Assembly (NCBI GenBank): GCA_031553755.1
Contig: JAVBKZ010000060.1
Span: 1 to 18,416 of the forward strand
Direction of reading: 5' to 3'
DNA from: JAIRVZ01 sp031553755
GTDB taxonomy: Bacteria > Bacteroidota > Bacteroidia > Bacteroidales > Azobacteroidaceae
DNA: 18,416 nucleotides
Part shown: positions 1-8,212 of the stretch, one piece after another
How the letters are laid out: the number at the start of each line of letters is the position of its first letter
Position numbering within the stretch: the stretch's first letter is position 1
Notes under the pieces: generated by a model
The model's database searches: none
Seen by the model: only the letters and a program-made list of their open reading frames with translations
Told to the model about the DNA's origin: nothing
Program-made: the position numbers and the translations under genes

Positions 1-171
1 AATAGGAATTCATATAATAAAGGTAAATATATTACTGCCAGTTTCATTTTTCAATTTGAAAAAATGTATTACGATTCTAAAAACAAGGAAATAAAATTGA
101 TTAATTATCGAGGTGATAGCCATCCGACAGGAGATGAAAAAGAATTTATTCAATATCTGAAAAAACATTAA
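1..171 (+). CDS. C-terminal fragment of an unrecognised protein
   Basis: An open frame enters from the left edge and ends at a TAA at 169-171. The visible 56 residues are lysine- and tyrosine-rich and end in EKEFIQYLKKH. There is no cysteine, so this is not the cysteine-rich end of a SPASM maturase, and I recognise no domain. It lies 11 bases upstream of the next start (ATG 183) and points the same way, so it is probably part of the same peptide-maturation/export operon. No function can be assigned from this fragment. Confidence 0.6.
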   Translation, partial: NRNSYNKGKYITASFIFQFEKMYYDSKNKEIKLINYRGDSHPTGDEKEFIQYLKKH

Positions 172-182
172 TCTCGAAAATA

Positions 183-353
183 ATGTATAAACAAAGTAAA
201 TACAATTATCTTTTTAAAGAAAAAAATAAAGTCTATTACGTTAACACTTTACGAAGGACAGCTTTCCCGATGAAAAGAGAAGAACATCAAAAGATGAAAG
301 CTTTTTTTTTCCGACCCAATAACTTTCGAATTGGAATATCCTTCGGTATTTAA
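183..353 (+). pseudogene. N-terminal piece of the maturase-like gene, separated by a frameshift
   Basis: An ATG at 183 opens a frame beginning MYKQSKYNYLFKEKNKVYY, which resembles the N-terminus of Bacteroidota radical-SAM/SPASM peptide maturases. It runs into a nine-T tract at 302-310. In its own frame it continues with unconvincing sequence and stops at 351-353. Removing one T joins it to the frame of the next entry and gives a plausible junction, AFFSDPITFELEYPSVF. In the downstream frame, codons upstream of 331 are blocked by a TGA at 295. This is therefore most likely the true 5' end of the following gene, displaced by an extra T. That T could be a real mutation, a slippage site or a sequencing error. 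Confidence 0.7.
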
Positions 354-1275
354 ACAGTTTTTCCAATGGGGATTTTTTACTGATTCTACCATTCAAGAAG
401 AAATGTTGGTTTATTATCAGTTTTTAGATAAATATGTATACAAGGACGAATTAAAAATTTCGATATTCATTGAAAACCAAGATACAATCACGTCCGGTTT
501 TACGGAGCGATTAAAAAAATATATCTTCGGGAGCATTAATAATTCTCCTGTAAATTCTGTTGTTTTGGAATGGAGTGGAAATAACATTCTTTCTTTTTTT
601 GATTCACATATAGAACCTTCCTATAAAGAATTACAAATTATTTGTCAGGCAAGAAATAAAAATTTCCATTGTAATCTGAATATTGCTTTGTCGGCTAATC
701 CTGTCATACATAATAAGATTTTTCACGAAAAAGGAATCCCTACTTTCGAAAAATATGTATCGAAAATAAAATTGATTCATGAGAATACTCCCGAAATCAA
801 TTTGAATCTCAAAATCTTTTATAAAACAAAAAAAGAATTGACTGTTTTTAAACGCTTGTTGAAAAAAAACAGAAAAAGCAAGATTAACATATCCGAAGAA
901 GAAATAAAGAAGTTTAGTCCAAATACTATCCTTTTTGTAAACGAAGAATCAATTTATTGTCCTCGTAAAAATCTGATTTTACTGAATGCCAATGCCAACG
1001 TTTTCTCATCTTACATAACTTATAACGACAAAATTCCGGTTGGAAACTTAAACTCGGAAGGGAAAATTGAATGGGATATCTTTAAGAGGGAACAAGACTT
1101 GGCACGTCCTTGGTTTTTCAATAAAGAGTGTAAAAATTGCAAATTGCTGCCTTTTCTGAAGTTAACTTGTTGTAATCATCAAATTACACAAAATACAATT
1201 ATTTGCCCTGTTAAAAGCGGTATAATTTCAGAGGAAAACGTAATTCGTTCGATTATCGGAATCGCAAAAAAATGA
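331..1275 (+). CDS. Degenerate radical-SAM/SPASM-like peptide maturase (pseudo-rSAM type), main part
   Basis: A 314-codon frame that can only start at a TTG (331) as it stands; the natural start is probably ATG 183, across the T9 frameshift, giving about 363 residues. Layout resembles a RiPP maturase: an N-terminal recognition-like segment, a strand where the radical-SAM cluster loop should be (LKISIFIENQ, residues 41-50), a segment where GGEP is normally found but SGNN stands at 82-85, and a C-terminal SPASM-like cysteine set (C210, C267-x2-C270, C280-C281, C292). The CxxxCxxC that binds the SAM-cleaving cluster is absent, so radical SAM chemistry is unlikely. Bacteroidales peptide systems of the GG-leader type are known to encode such pseudo-rSAM partners, and I infer this is one. 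The stop overlaps the ABC transporter start (ATGA, 1272-1275). A decayed former maturase is the alternative. Confidence 0.72.
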   Translation: MEYPSVFKQFFQWGFFTDSTIQEEMLVYYQFLDKYVYKDELKISIFIENQDTITSGFTERLKKYIFGSINNSPVNSVVLEWSGNNILSFFDSHIEPSYKELQIICQARNKNFHCNLNIALSANPVIHNKIFHEKGIPTFEKYVSKIKLIHENTPEINLNLKIFYKTKKELTVFKRLLKKNRKSKINISEEEIKKFSPNTILFVNEESIYCPRKNLILLNANANVFSSYITYNDKIPVGNLNSEGKIEWDIFKREQDLARPWFFNKECKNCKLLPFLKLTCCNHQITQNTIICPVKSGIISEENVIRSIIGIAKK

Positions 1276-3482
1276 AATTTAAAACTTATCGACAATTAGA
1301 CTCATCAGATTGCGGCGCGACTTGCCTAAAAATGGTTGCACAGCATTACGGACGCAATATAGAACTTTCTTTTTTAAGAGATTTGTCTTACCTGAATAAA
1401 GATGGCGCCCCGCTATTGGGAATCAACGATGCCGGTGAACGTATCGGATTTCGTTGTACCGCCGTTCGCAGTTCTTTTGAGAAATTTGTTGAAAATGCAG
1501 TATTCCCTTGCATTGTTCATTGGAGAGATGAGCATTATATTGTTGTCTATAAAGTAAAAGTCAAGAGAAAAGGAGAAAATTATGTTGGCAAAATTTATGT
1601 CGCCGATCCTGCTTATGGCAAAATCGTTTATAGTGTAGGGGAGTTTTTAAATGGTTGGTGTGGTAAGAAAGATGAGGAATGTAAAGGTATTTTTCTTTTA
1701 TTAATTCCTACCTTGGATTTTTACAAAGGCGACATAGACGAAAAAAAAATAAGCGATACTCAAAAATTATCCTATTTTTTGTATTATTTAAAACCATATA
1801 AAAAATTATATGGACAAATAATATTAGGAATGTTCCTTGGGTTAATATTCTCATTTATCTTTCCTTTTTTGTCACAAGCTGTTGTTGATAAAGGAATAAT
1901 GGGAAATAATTTTAATTTTATTACTCTTGTTCTAATTTCTCAATTGATATTATCTACCAGTTCTTTAGCTGTTGGATTTATTCAAAGTTGGATTTTATTA
2001 CATACCACAGGTCGGGTCAATATAGCTTTAATTTCCGATTATATTGCTAAAATGTTCAAATTGCCGATTAGTTTTTTCAATACCAAAAGTACAGGAGATA
2101 TTATTCAGCGAATTGGAGATCATTCTCGAATCCGGGCATTTTTTACAAGTTCTACTTTAGGGATTTTGTTCTCTTTTGTCAGTTTTTTTATTTTTGCTAT
2201 TGTTCTTGCCTATTACAATTTACAAATGTTATTGATTTTCTTAGTCGGACATGCATTGTATGTTGGGTGGGTGTTATCTTTTATGCGCATTCGCCGAGAC
2301 CTTGATTACAAGTATTTTGACAAAGCTTCAAAAAATCAAACAAGTTTAATCGAACTCATCAATGGCGCGGAAGAAATTAAACTTTCAGGCGCTGAACAAA
2401 AAATGAGAAATAAATGGGAATTTATTCAAGCAGACTTGTTTAAATTAGGAATGAAAGGTCTTAGAATAAGTCAAATACAAACAACCGGCTCTTTTTTTCT
2501 ATCAAGCACAACGAATATTATTTTAACCGCTCTGTCTGCATATTTGGTAATATCCGGAAAAATTACATTAGGGATGATGATGTCGTTATCTTATATATTA
2601 GGACAATTAAAAGGTCCGGTGGGTTCTTTTATCGGTTTTGTACATTCTCTTCAAGACGCGAAAATAAGTATAGAGAGATTAAGTGAAATTCATTTTCAAA
2701 AAAATGAAGATGAAGAGAAAGACGAAAAAGATTTTCAATTACCGGAATCCGAAGACATCGAAATTCGAGATTTGACTTTCAGTTATATGGGAGAAAAAAT
2801 TGATCCCGTATTAAAAGATGTTAGACTGAAAATACCTAAAAACAAAATTACAGCCATTGTCGGTGAAAGTGGAAGTGGTAAAACAACACTTGTAAAATTG
2901 CTTTTGGGTTATTTTCAACCACAAAAAGGAAGTATCCGCATTGGACAGCAAAATCTGAAAAACATCGATATGAAGACATGGCGTTCCCAATGCGCGGCAG
3001 TAATGCAGGATGGATTTATTTTTTCAGGAACGGTTACCGAAAATGTAGGCATAAGTGATCAGAATATTAGTAAGGAACGAGTGATTGAAGCTTGCAAAAA
3101 AGCGAATATCCACGAATTTATAGAACAACTTCCGGCCGGATATAGCACCAAAATTGGAGAACAAGGAAGTGGTATCAGCCAAGGACAAAGGCAAAGAATT
3201 TTAATTGCCAGAGCTATATATAAAGACCCTCATTTCATTTTTTTAGACGAAGCGACAAACGCGCTTGATGCCAATAACGAAAAAACAGTTATTGAAAATC
3301 TAAATCAATTTATGGAGAAACGAACTGCTATTATTATTGCGCATAGACTAAGTACCGTCAAACATGCCGACCAAATCATTGTATTAGAAAAAGGCGAAGT
3401 CGCGGAAACAGGCAACCACAAAGAATTGATTGAACAACGAGGCATTTATTATAATCTGGTAAAAAATCAATTGGAAATATGA
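1272..3482 (+). CDS. Peptidase-containing ABC transporter (C39 family) for a double-glycine-leader peptide
   Basis: This 736-residue protein combines leader peptidase, membrane and ATPase domains, as in PCAT/bacteriocin exporters. The N-terminal C39 peptidase has its catalytic cysteine in the DCGATCL motif (about residue 14), its histidine in WRDEHYIVVY and its aspartate in ADPAYG. Residues about 165-445 form the ABC transmembrane domain. The nucleotide-binding domain has Walker A GESGSGKTT (about 531), the signature SGISQGQRQR (about 630), Walker B FIFLDEAT (about 655) and the H-loop AHRLST (about 690), so it looks active. Family knowledge: such proteins cut the precursor after a Gly-Gly-type site and export the core peptide across the inner membrane. 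It overlaps its neighbours at both ends by 4 bp, indicating translational coupling. The substrate gene is not in this window. Confidence 0.95.
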   Translation: MKFKTYRQLDSSDCGATCLKMVAQHYGRNIELSFLRDLSYLNKDGAPLLGINDAGERIGFRCTAVRSSFEKFVENAVFPCIVHWRDEHYIVVYKVKVKRKGENYVGKIYVADPAYGKIVYSVGEFLNGWCGKKDEECKGIFLLLIPTLDFYKGDIDEKKISDTQKLSYFLYYLKPYKKLYGQIILGMFLGLIFSFIFPFLSQAVVDKGIMGNNFNFITLVLISQLILSTSSLAVGFIQSWILLHTTGRVNIALISDYIAKMFKLPISFFNTKSTGDIIQRIGDHSRIRAFFTSSTLGILFSFVSFFIFAIVLAYYNLQMLLIFLVGHALYVGWVLSFMRIRRDLDYKYFDKASKNQTSLIELINGAEEIKLSGAEQKMRNKWEFIQADLFKLGMKGLRISQIQTTGSFFLSSTTNIILTALSAYLVISGKITLGMMMSLSYILGQLKGPVGSFIGFVHSLQDAKISIERLSEIHFQKNEDEEKDEKDFQLPESEDIEIRDLTFSYMGEKIDPVLKDVRLKIPKNKITAIVGESGSGKTTLVKLLLGYFQPQKGSIRIGQQNLKNIDMKTWRSQCAAVMQDGFIFSGTVTENVGISDQNISKERVIEACKKANIHEFIEQLPAGYSTKIGEQGSGISQGQRQRILIARAIYKDPHFIFLDEATNALDANNEKTVIENLNQFMEKRTAIIIAHRLSTVKHADQIIVLEKGEVAETGNHKELIEQRGIYYNLVKNQLEI

Positions 3483-4795
3483 ATCGAAAAAAGGAGGTTA
3501 TAAACAGACCTGAAGAAATTGAAATCCTTCTTGGAAATCCTCCTTCATGGCTTACAAGATGGGGGATATTGGTTATTGTCTCAATTATCCTTATTCTATT
3601 AATCGGTTCCTATTTTTTTAGGTATCCGGAAAAAACAGCTTGCTCTATAGTAATAACCACAGAACATCCTGCGATTTGGTTGGTCGCTAAATCAAATGGA
3701 AGAATTGATTCTATTTATGTAAAAGATCAATCGAAAGTTGACAGGAATCAAATCATTGCAACTCTTGAGAGTACTGCAACCCTGGATGATGTTCTTCGAT
3801 TAAAAAACGAATTAGAATTACTGTCAAAGACAATAGAAGAAGATGGAATTGATAGTCTGTCGACCTTACTCCGAAGTTTAAATGTTGGCGAACTAAATGA
3901 TAGCTATAACCAATTAATTAAATCGATAGATAATTATATTTTGTTTACTAAAGAGAAATATCATAAATTGAAAATCGAGTCTCTTCAAACAGAAAAAGAA
4001 AGAAAAAATAAGTATTTACAGGATATAGAAAGACAAAATCAATCATATTTGAAGTATTCGGATGTGGTGAAAAGTCAATTTCTTCGAGACTCATTACTAT
4101 ATACCAAAAACACTATTTCAAAAAAAGAATTCGAAACAGCTCAAAAAGAAAAAATAACAAGTGACATACAGCTTTATCAATCTTTTAGCAATTTATCAGC
4201 TGCTCAATTAGAAATACTTCAAATCAACCAGCAAATAACAGAAATAAGTATTGATTTTAATGAACGAAAAAAGAATTATTACAATAACTTAAAAGCAACT
4301 TACGAACTTTTATACAACAATATTTTAGTTTGGGAAAATACTTATATTATTAAAAATCCTTCAGTCGGAAAAATTAGCTTCTTGAAATTTTGGAGTAAAA
4401 ATCAGTATGTAAATTCTGGAGAGAAGATTTTTGCTGTTATTCCGGATGATTATGGAGCTATTATCGGAAAATGCTATGTTAAAACTTCGGGTATAGGAAA
4501 AGTAAAGGAAGGACAAAAAGTTACAATTAAATTGGATGAATATCCTTATATGGAATATGGAATGATTATAGGTCAGGTTTCCAATATTTCACTCATAGGC
4601 ATCGAGGCTTCCGAAAATAATCGGTATGCAATTGTTGAAATCAGGTTTAATCAAAAAGAACTAAAAAGTACTTATAATAAATCAATTGATTTTAAGGGCG
4701 AATTAACCGGAAGCGCTGAAATAGAAACGCAACAAATGTCTTTACTCGAACATTTAATCAATCCTTTAAAATACTTATGGAGTAATGTGGAATAA
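3479..4795 (+). CDS. HlyD-family periplasmic adaptor of the peptide exporter
   Basis: 438 residues. A short cytoplasmic N-terminus is followed by one membrane helix (about 28-47). Then come a biotinyl-lipoyl-like half motif (about 60-95, including NGRIDSIYVKDQ), a long charged helical hairpin (about 100-275) and the returning lipoyl and beta-barrel segments (GKISFLKFWSKNQYVNSGEKI, then EGQKVTIKLDEYPYMEYG). This is the architecture of membrane-fusion proteins that bridge an inner-membrane ABC exporter to an outer-membrane channel. Its start overlaps the stop of the C39 ABC transporter (ATGA), so the two are almost certainly one export machine. No TolC-like gene is visible here. It is the last gene of the operon: the following 84 bp hold a new promoter candidate. 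Confidence 0.9.
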   Translation: MNRKKEVINRPEEIEILLGNPPSWLTRWGILVIVSIILILLIGSYFFRYPEKTACSIVITTEHPAIWLVAKSNGRIDSIYVKDQSKVDRNQIIATLESTATLDDVLRLKNELELLSKTIEEDGIDSLSTLLRSLNVGELNDSYNQLIKSIDNYILFTKEKYHKLKIESLQTEKERKNKYLQDIERQNQSYLKYSDVVKSQFLRDSLLYTKNTISKKEFETAQKEKITSDIQLYQSFSNLSAAQLEILQINQQITEISIDFNERKKNYYNNLKATYELLYNNILVWENTYIIKNPSVGKISFLKFWSKNQYVNSGEKIFAVIPDDYGAIIGKCYVKTSGIGKVKEGQKVTIKLDEYPYMEYGMIIGQVSNISLIGIEASENNRYAIVEIRFNQKELKSTYNKSIDFKGELTGSAEIETQQMSLLEHLINPLKYLWSNVE

Positions 4796-4843
4796 TTAAC
4801 ATCAGTATTTAAGATTTATAAAGAAATAAAAAACTAATTGATG

Positions 4844-4851
4844 TATTTTTG
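4844..4851 (+). promoter_or_regulatory. Candidate Bacteroides-type -7 element before the MFS gene
   Basis: TATTTTTG fits TAnnTTTG and lies 28 bp before the MFS start, in an 84-bp gap. No TTTG is seen at the expected -33 distance, so this is a half-supported promoter. Confidence 0.4.
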
Positions 4852-4879
4852 TGTTTAAAATACTATCTGGTTTTTATGA

Positions 4880-6262
4880 ATGGAAATGCAAAGTAAGAAC
4901 AAAGCTCTTTTTGTGATATGTACAGCCTCTTTTTTGGCTCCGTTTATGGGGTCTTCCCTCAATTTGGCATTGCCTCAAATAAGTGAAACTTTTTCGATGA
5001 AAGCTGTTACCCTCACTTGGATGGCAACGGCTTATCTCATATCTACGGCTATTTTTCAGATTCCATTTGCAAAAATAGCGGATATGGTAGGGCGAAAAAA
5101 AATATTTCTTTGGGGTGTTTTTATTTTTTCCGTTTGTACATTTTTCTGTGGATTTGCTCCATCCGGAACAATTTTAATTCTTCTTCGTGTTTTTGCCGGA
5201 ATCGGTAGCGCGATGATGTTTGGAACCAGTATGGCGATATTAACATCTCTTTTCTCCGCGAAAAAAAGAGGAAAAGCGTTGGGAATCAATACGGCTGTGG
5301 TTTATTTTTCGTTAGCAGCAGGTCCTTTTATCGGCGGTTTACTCACTAATTATTTCGGATGGCAAAGTATATTTTTTGTTTGTTCGGGTGTTGGTTTACT
5401 TGTAGTTATATTGGGAAAAATTTTCTTACAAGGAGAATGGATAGAAGCAAAAGGGGAGAAATTTGATATTGTTGGTTCGGTTATTTATGCTGTTGGACTT
5501 TTCGGATTGATTTACGGATTTTCTAACTTACCAAATATCAATGGATTTGTCTGGATTTTAACCGGAATTATCGCTTTTGTTTTGTTTATTTATCAAGAAA
5601 AAAAATGCCTTTTTCCGGTGTTTGATGTCAAATTATTCAGCGGAAATAGAGTTTTCGCTTTGTCTTCGTTAGCCGCGTTGATTAATTATGCCGCGACATC
5701 GGCCATCGCGTTTATGTTGAGCCTTTATTTGCAATATGTGCGAGGTTTTGACGCGAGTTATGCCGGATTGATTTTGATTTCGCAAGCTTGTGTACAGTCT
5801 GTTTTTTCCTTGCTTGCCGGAAAATTATCTGAAAAATACGAACCTGCCACATTGGCAACTTCGGGGATGTTAATTATTGTCTTGGGACTTCTTGGTTTGA
5901 TATTCCTAACTACAACTACTTCGATTTGGATTTTAGTCGTTTTATTGTTTTTATTAGGTATTGGTTTTGGTATTTTTTCTTCTCCGAATATGAATGTTAT
6001 TATGAGTTCGGTCGGTAAAAAATATTACGGACAGGCTTCCGCGACTACCGGAACAATGCGTTTGACCGGACAATCTTTTAGCATGGGAATCGCGAGTATG
6101 GCTATTTCTTTAGAAGTAGGAAATAAAAAAATAGTTCCCGAACTTTATCCCGAATTTATGGATAGCTTGAAAATTACATTTATTGTTTTTCTCGCACTTT
6201 GTATAATCGGAATTTACGCGTCTTCAGTAAGACGTGTAAAAAAACAAGCTGTTGAAATCTGA
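4880..6262 (+). CDS. MFS multidrug-type efflux transporter (DHA2, 14 helices)
   Basis: 460 residues with about 14 predicted hydrophobic helices spread over the whole length, the DHA2/EmrB-type layout. Motif A appears after helix 2 as KIADMVGRKK (about residues 64-73), and the motif C of drug/H+ antiporters as AGPFIGGLL in helix 5. The family exports drugs or toxic organics in exchange for protons across the inner membrane; the substrate cannot be told from sequence. The ATG at 4880 is preferred because the ATG at 4876 is in another frame and stops after six codons. The last codons lie inside the first unit of a 14-bp tandem repeat. The metal ATPase gene follows after 54 bp on the same strand and may be cotranscribed, though no functional link is evident. 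Confidence 0.9.
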   Translation: MEMQSKNKALFVICTASFLAPFMGSSLNLALPQISETFSMKAVTLTWMATAYLISTAIFQIPFAKIADMVGRKKIFLWGVFIFSVCTFFCGFAPSGTILILLRVFAGIGSAMMFGTSMAILTSLFSAKKRGKALGINTAVVYFSLAAGPFIGGLLTNYFGWQSIFFVCSGVGLLVVILGKIFLQGEWIEAKGEKFDIVGSVIYAVGLFGLIYGFSNLPNINGFVWILTGIIAFVLFIYQEKKCLFPVFDVKLFSGNRVFALSSLAALINYAATSAIAFMLSLYLQYVRGFDASYAGLILISQACVQSVFSLLAGKLSEKYEPATLATSGMLIIVLGLLGLIFLTTTTSIWILVVLLFLLGIGFGIFSSPNMNVIMSSVGKKYYGQASATTGTMRLTGQSFSMGIASMAISLEVGNKKIVPELYPEFMDSLKITFIVFLALCIIGIYASSVRRVKKQAVEI

Positions 6263-6307
6263 AACTTGAAATCTGAAACTTGAAATCTGAAACTTGAAAT
6301 CTGAAAT
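6252..6307 (+). repeat. Four-copy 14-bp tandem repeat spanning a stop codon
   Basis: The unit TTGAAATCTGAAAC occurs at 6252, 6266, 6280 and 6294; the last copy differs only in its final base. The MFS stop codon (6260-6262) is in the first copy. Three copies fill nearly all of the gap to the P-type ATPase start at 6317. The near identity suggests recent slippage expansion. Confidence 0.95.
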
Positions 6308-6316
6308 AAATAATAT

Positions 6317-8203
6317 ATGAAACTCCCTTTAGAAGATAAAAAATTCAGGTATTTGCTGTTTGCGGTACTGTTTGCAGTAGTGTTAGAAATTCTTTCAATT
6401 TTAGGTATTGATATTCCGATGCCTTATGCTTTTTATATTTATGCCATATTTGTTCTTGGAGTGGGCTACCAAGTCCTTTGGGACGGATTGAAATCGTTGT
6501 TCAGATTTAATTTTTCGAGTATTAATTTATTGATGCTTATCGCGGTTTGCGCGGCATTTTATCTCGGAGAATATCCTGAAGCCGCTGTGGTTATAGTTCT
6601 CTATGTATTAGGTGAAAAACTTGAAGATATTGGTATTGAAAATAGCATGTCGGCGTTGGATAAATTAGTCAAAAACGCGCCTAAAACGGCGATTGTTAAA
6701 GCGACAGGAGAAATGCTTCCGATAGAACAAATCAATCCCGGAACAATTATCCAAATAAAACCTCATGACCAAATTCCGTTGGATGGCATCGTAGAAGCCG
6801 GAGAAACTTCGGTCGACGAATCTCCCATCACAGGAGAATCCGTACCTAAAGACAAAACGGTAGGAGATGCTGTTTTTGCCGGAACTCTCAATAAAAGTGG
6901 ATATCTCGAAATAAAAACGACAAAAGCCGCGAAAGATACTACTTTTTCCAAAATCATAGAGTTGACTTACGAATCGCATGAAAATAAATCTGACGCTCAA
7001 AAATTTATCCAGAAATTCGCGAAGATTTATACTCCGGTTATTATTATTTTGGCTGTTTTAGTATTTGTAATTCCGGTTTTTATCTTTCATAAAGATTTTC
7101 ATATTTGGTTGAATCAAGCCGTAACTCTGTTGGTGATCGCTTGTCCGTGCGCTTTGGTGATATCTACTCCGGTGGCGATTTATGCCGCGATAGGAAACGC
7201 GTCATCGAAAGGAGCATTGATAAAAGGCGGAAAATACCTGGAAACGCTTGCGGGGATTAAAGCCATCGGATTGGATAAAACACGGACAATAACTTATGGA
7301 AAACCGGTTGTTTCTGATATCATTCCGCTTAATGGGGCGGAAAGGGAAGAATTGTTAGCTTGTAGCGCGGGTACTGAAATCTTTTCAGAACATCCTTTGG
7401 CCCAGGCGATTGTTGACGCTTCGAATAAAGAAGGATTTGAACCTCACCAGATTCAGTCGTTCGAAAGCGTAGCCGGAAAAGGGGCCAAAGCTAAGTGTAT
7501 GGTTTGTAATGATGAAACAGTTTTAGTCGGTAAATCTGATTTTATCAGACAATATCACGCGGTGCCCGAAGAAGTGGAACGAATCGTTGAACAATTATCT
7601 TCCGAAGGAAAAACGAGTGTGATCGTTAGTTGTAACAATGAAATCAAAGGAATTATTGGGCTAACAGATGAAATTAAAGCGGATAGCGCTGAGGCTATTA
7701 AAGCATTGCAAAATCAAGGAATCGCGACTATTATGATTACGGGAGATAATGTGAAAGCGGCTCGTTATGTCGCTTCTTCCGTGGGTATAAAAGAAGTATT
7801 TGGTGGACTTTTGCCTCAAGACAAATCTGCTAAAATAAAAGGATTAAAGACTCAATATGGAAGTGTGGCGATGGTTGGTGATGGAGTGAATGACGCTCCG
7901 GCTTTGGCTGCGTCTACTGTCGGAATCGCGATGGGAGCTGTGGGAAGCGATACTGCTATTGAGGTTTCAGACATTGCTTTGATGAATGACAAATTATCAT
8001 TGATTCCTTTTCTTGTTAAGTTAGCGCAAAAAACAACGGCAACCATCCGTTGGAATTCCTTCGGAGCGATTGCCGTTAAGTTTATATTTATATTATTGTC
8101 GTTTTTCGGATTAAGCAACTTGGTATTTGCTATTGCCGCCGATGTTGGAGTTACCTTGATTGTAATCCTTATCAGTTTGAGGCTGATGAGTTTCGACGAA
8201 TAA
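6317..8203 (+). CDS. P1B-type heavy-metal ATPase (Zn/Cd/Pb exporter type)
   Basis: A 628-residue ion pump of the inner membrane. It has the actuator motif TGES (172-175), the metal-binding CPC in the membrane (276-278), the phosphorylated aspartate D320, the P1B-specific HP (H359-P360) and the hinge GDGVNDAP (from G521). After the last cytoplasmic domain, N-x7-K followed by DVG in the next helix fits the P1B-2 class (ZntA/CadA), so export of Zn2+, Cd2+ or Pb2+ is the likely role. There is no N-terminal ferredoxin-like metal-binding domain: the protein starts directly at the first helices, shorter than E. coli ZntA. The phosphorylation loop reads DKTRTIT instead of the usual DKTGTLT. It converges on groEL with a 9-bp gap. 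Confidence 0.93.
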   Translation: MKLPLEDKKFRYLLFAVLFAVVLEILSILGIDIPMPYAFYIYAIFVLGVGYQVLWDGLKSLFRFNFSSINLLMLIAVCAAFYLGEYPEAAVVIVLYVLGEKLEDIGIENSMSALDKLVKNAPKTAIVKATGEMLPIEQINPGTIIQIKPHDQIPLDGIVEAGETSVDESPITGESVPKDKTVGDAVFAGTLNKSGYLEIKTTKAAKDTTFSKIIELTYESHENKSDAQKFIQKFAKIYTPVIIILAVLVFVIPVFIFHKDFHIWLNQAVTLLVIACPCALVISTPVAIYAAIGNASSKGALIKGGKYLETLAGIKAIGLDKTRTITYGKPVVSDIIPLNGAEREELLACSAGTEIFSEHPLAQAIVDASNKEGFEPHQIQSFESVAGKGAKAKCMVCNDETVLVGKSDFIRQYHAVPEEVERIVEQLSSEGKTSVIVSCNNEIKGIIGLTDEIKADSAEAIKALQNQGIATIMITGDNVKAARYVASSVGIKEVFGGLLPQDKSAKIKGLKTQYGSVAMVGDGVNDAPALAASTVGIAMGAVGSDTAIEVSDIALMNDKLSLIPFLVKLAQKTTATIRWNSFGAIAVKFIFILLSFFGLSNLVFAIAADVGVTLIVILISLRLMSFDE

Positions 8204-8212
8204 TATTCGAAA

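Noticed and set aside
6252..6307. CRISPR array
   Set aside because: The 14-bp units are directly adjacent with no spacers, and no cas genes are present.
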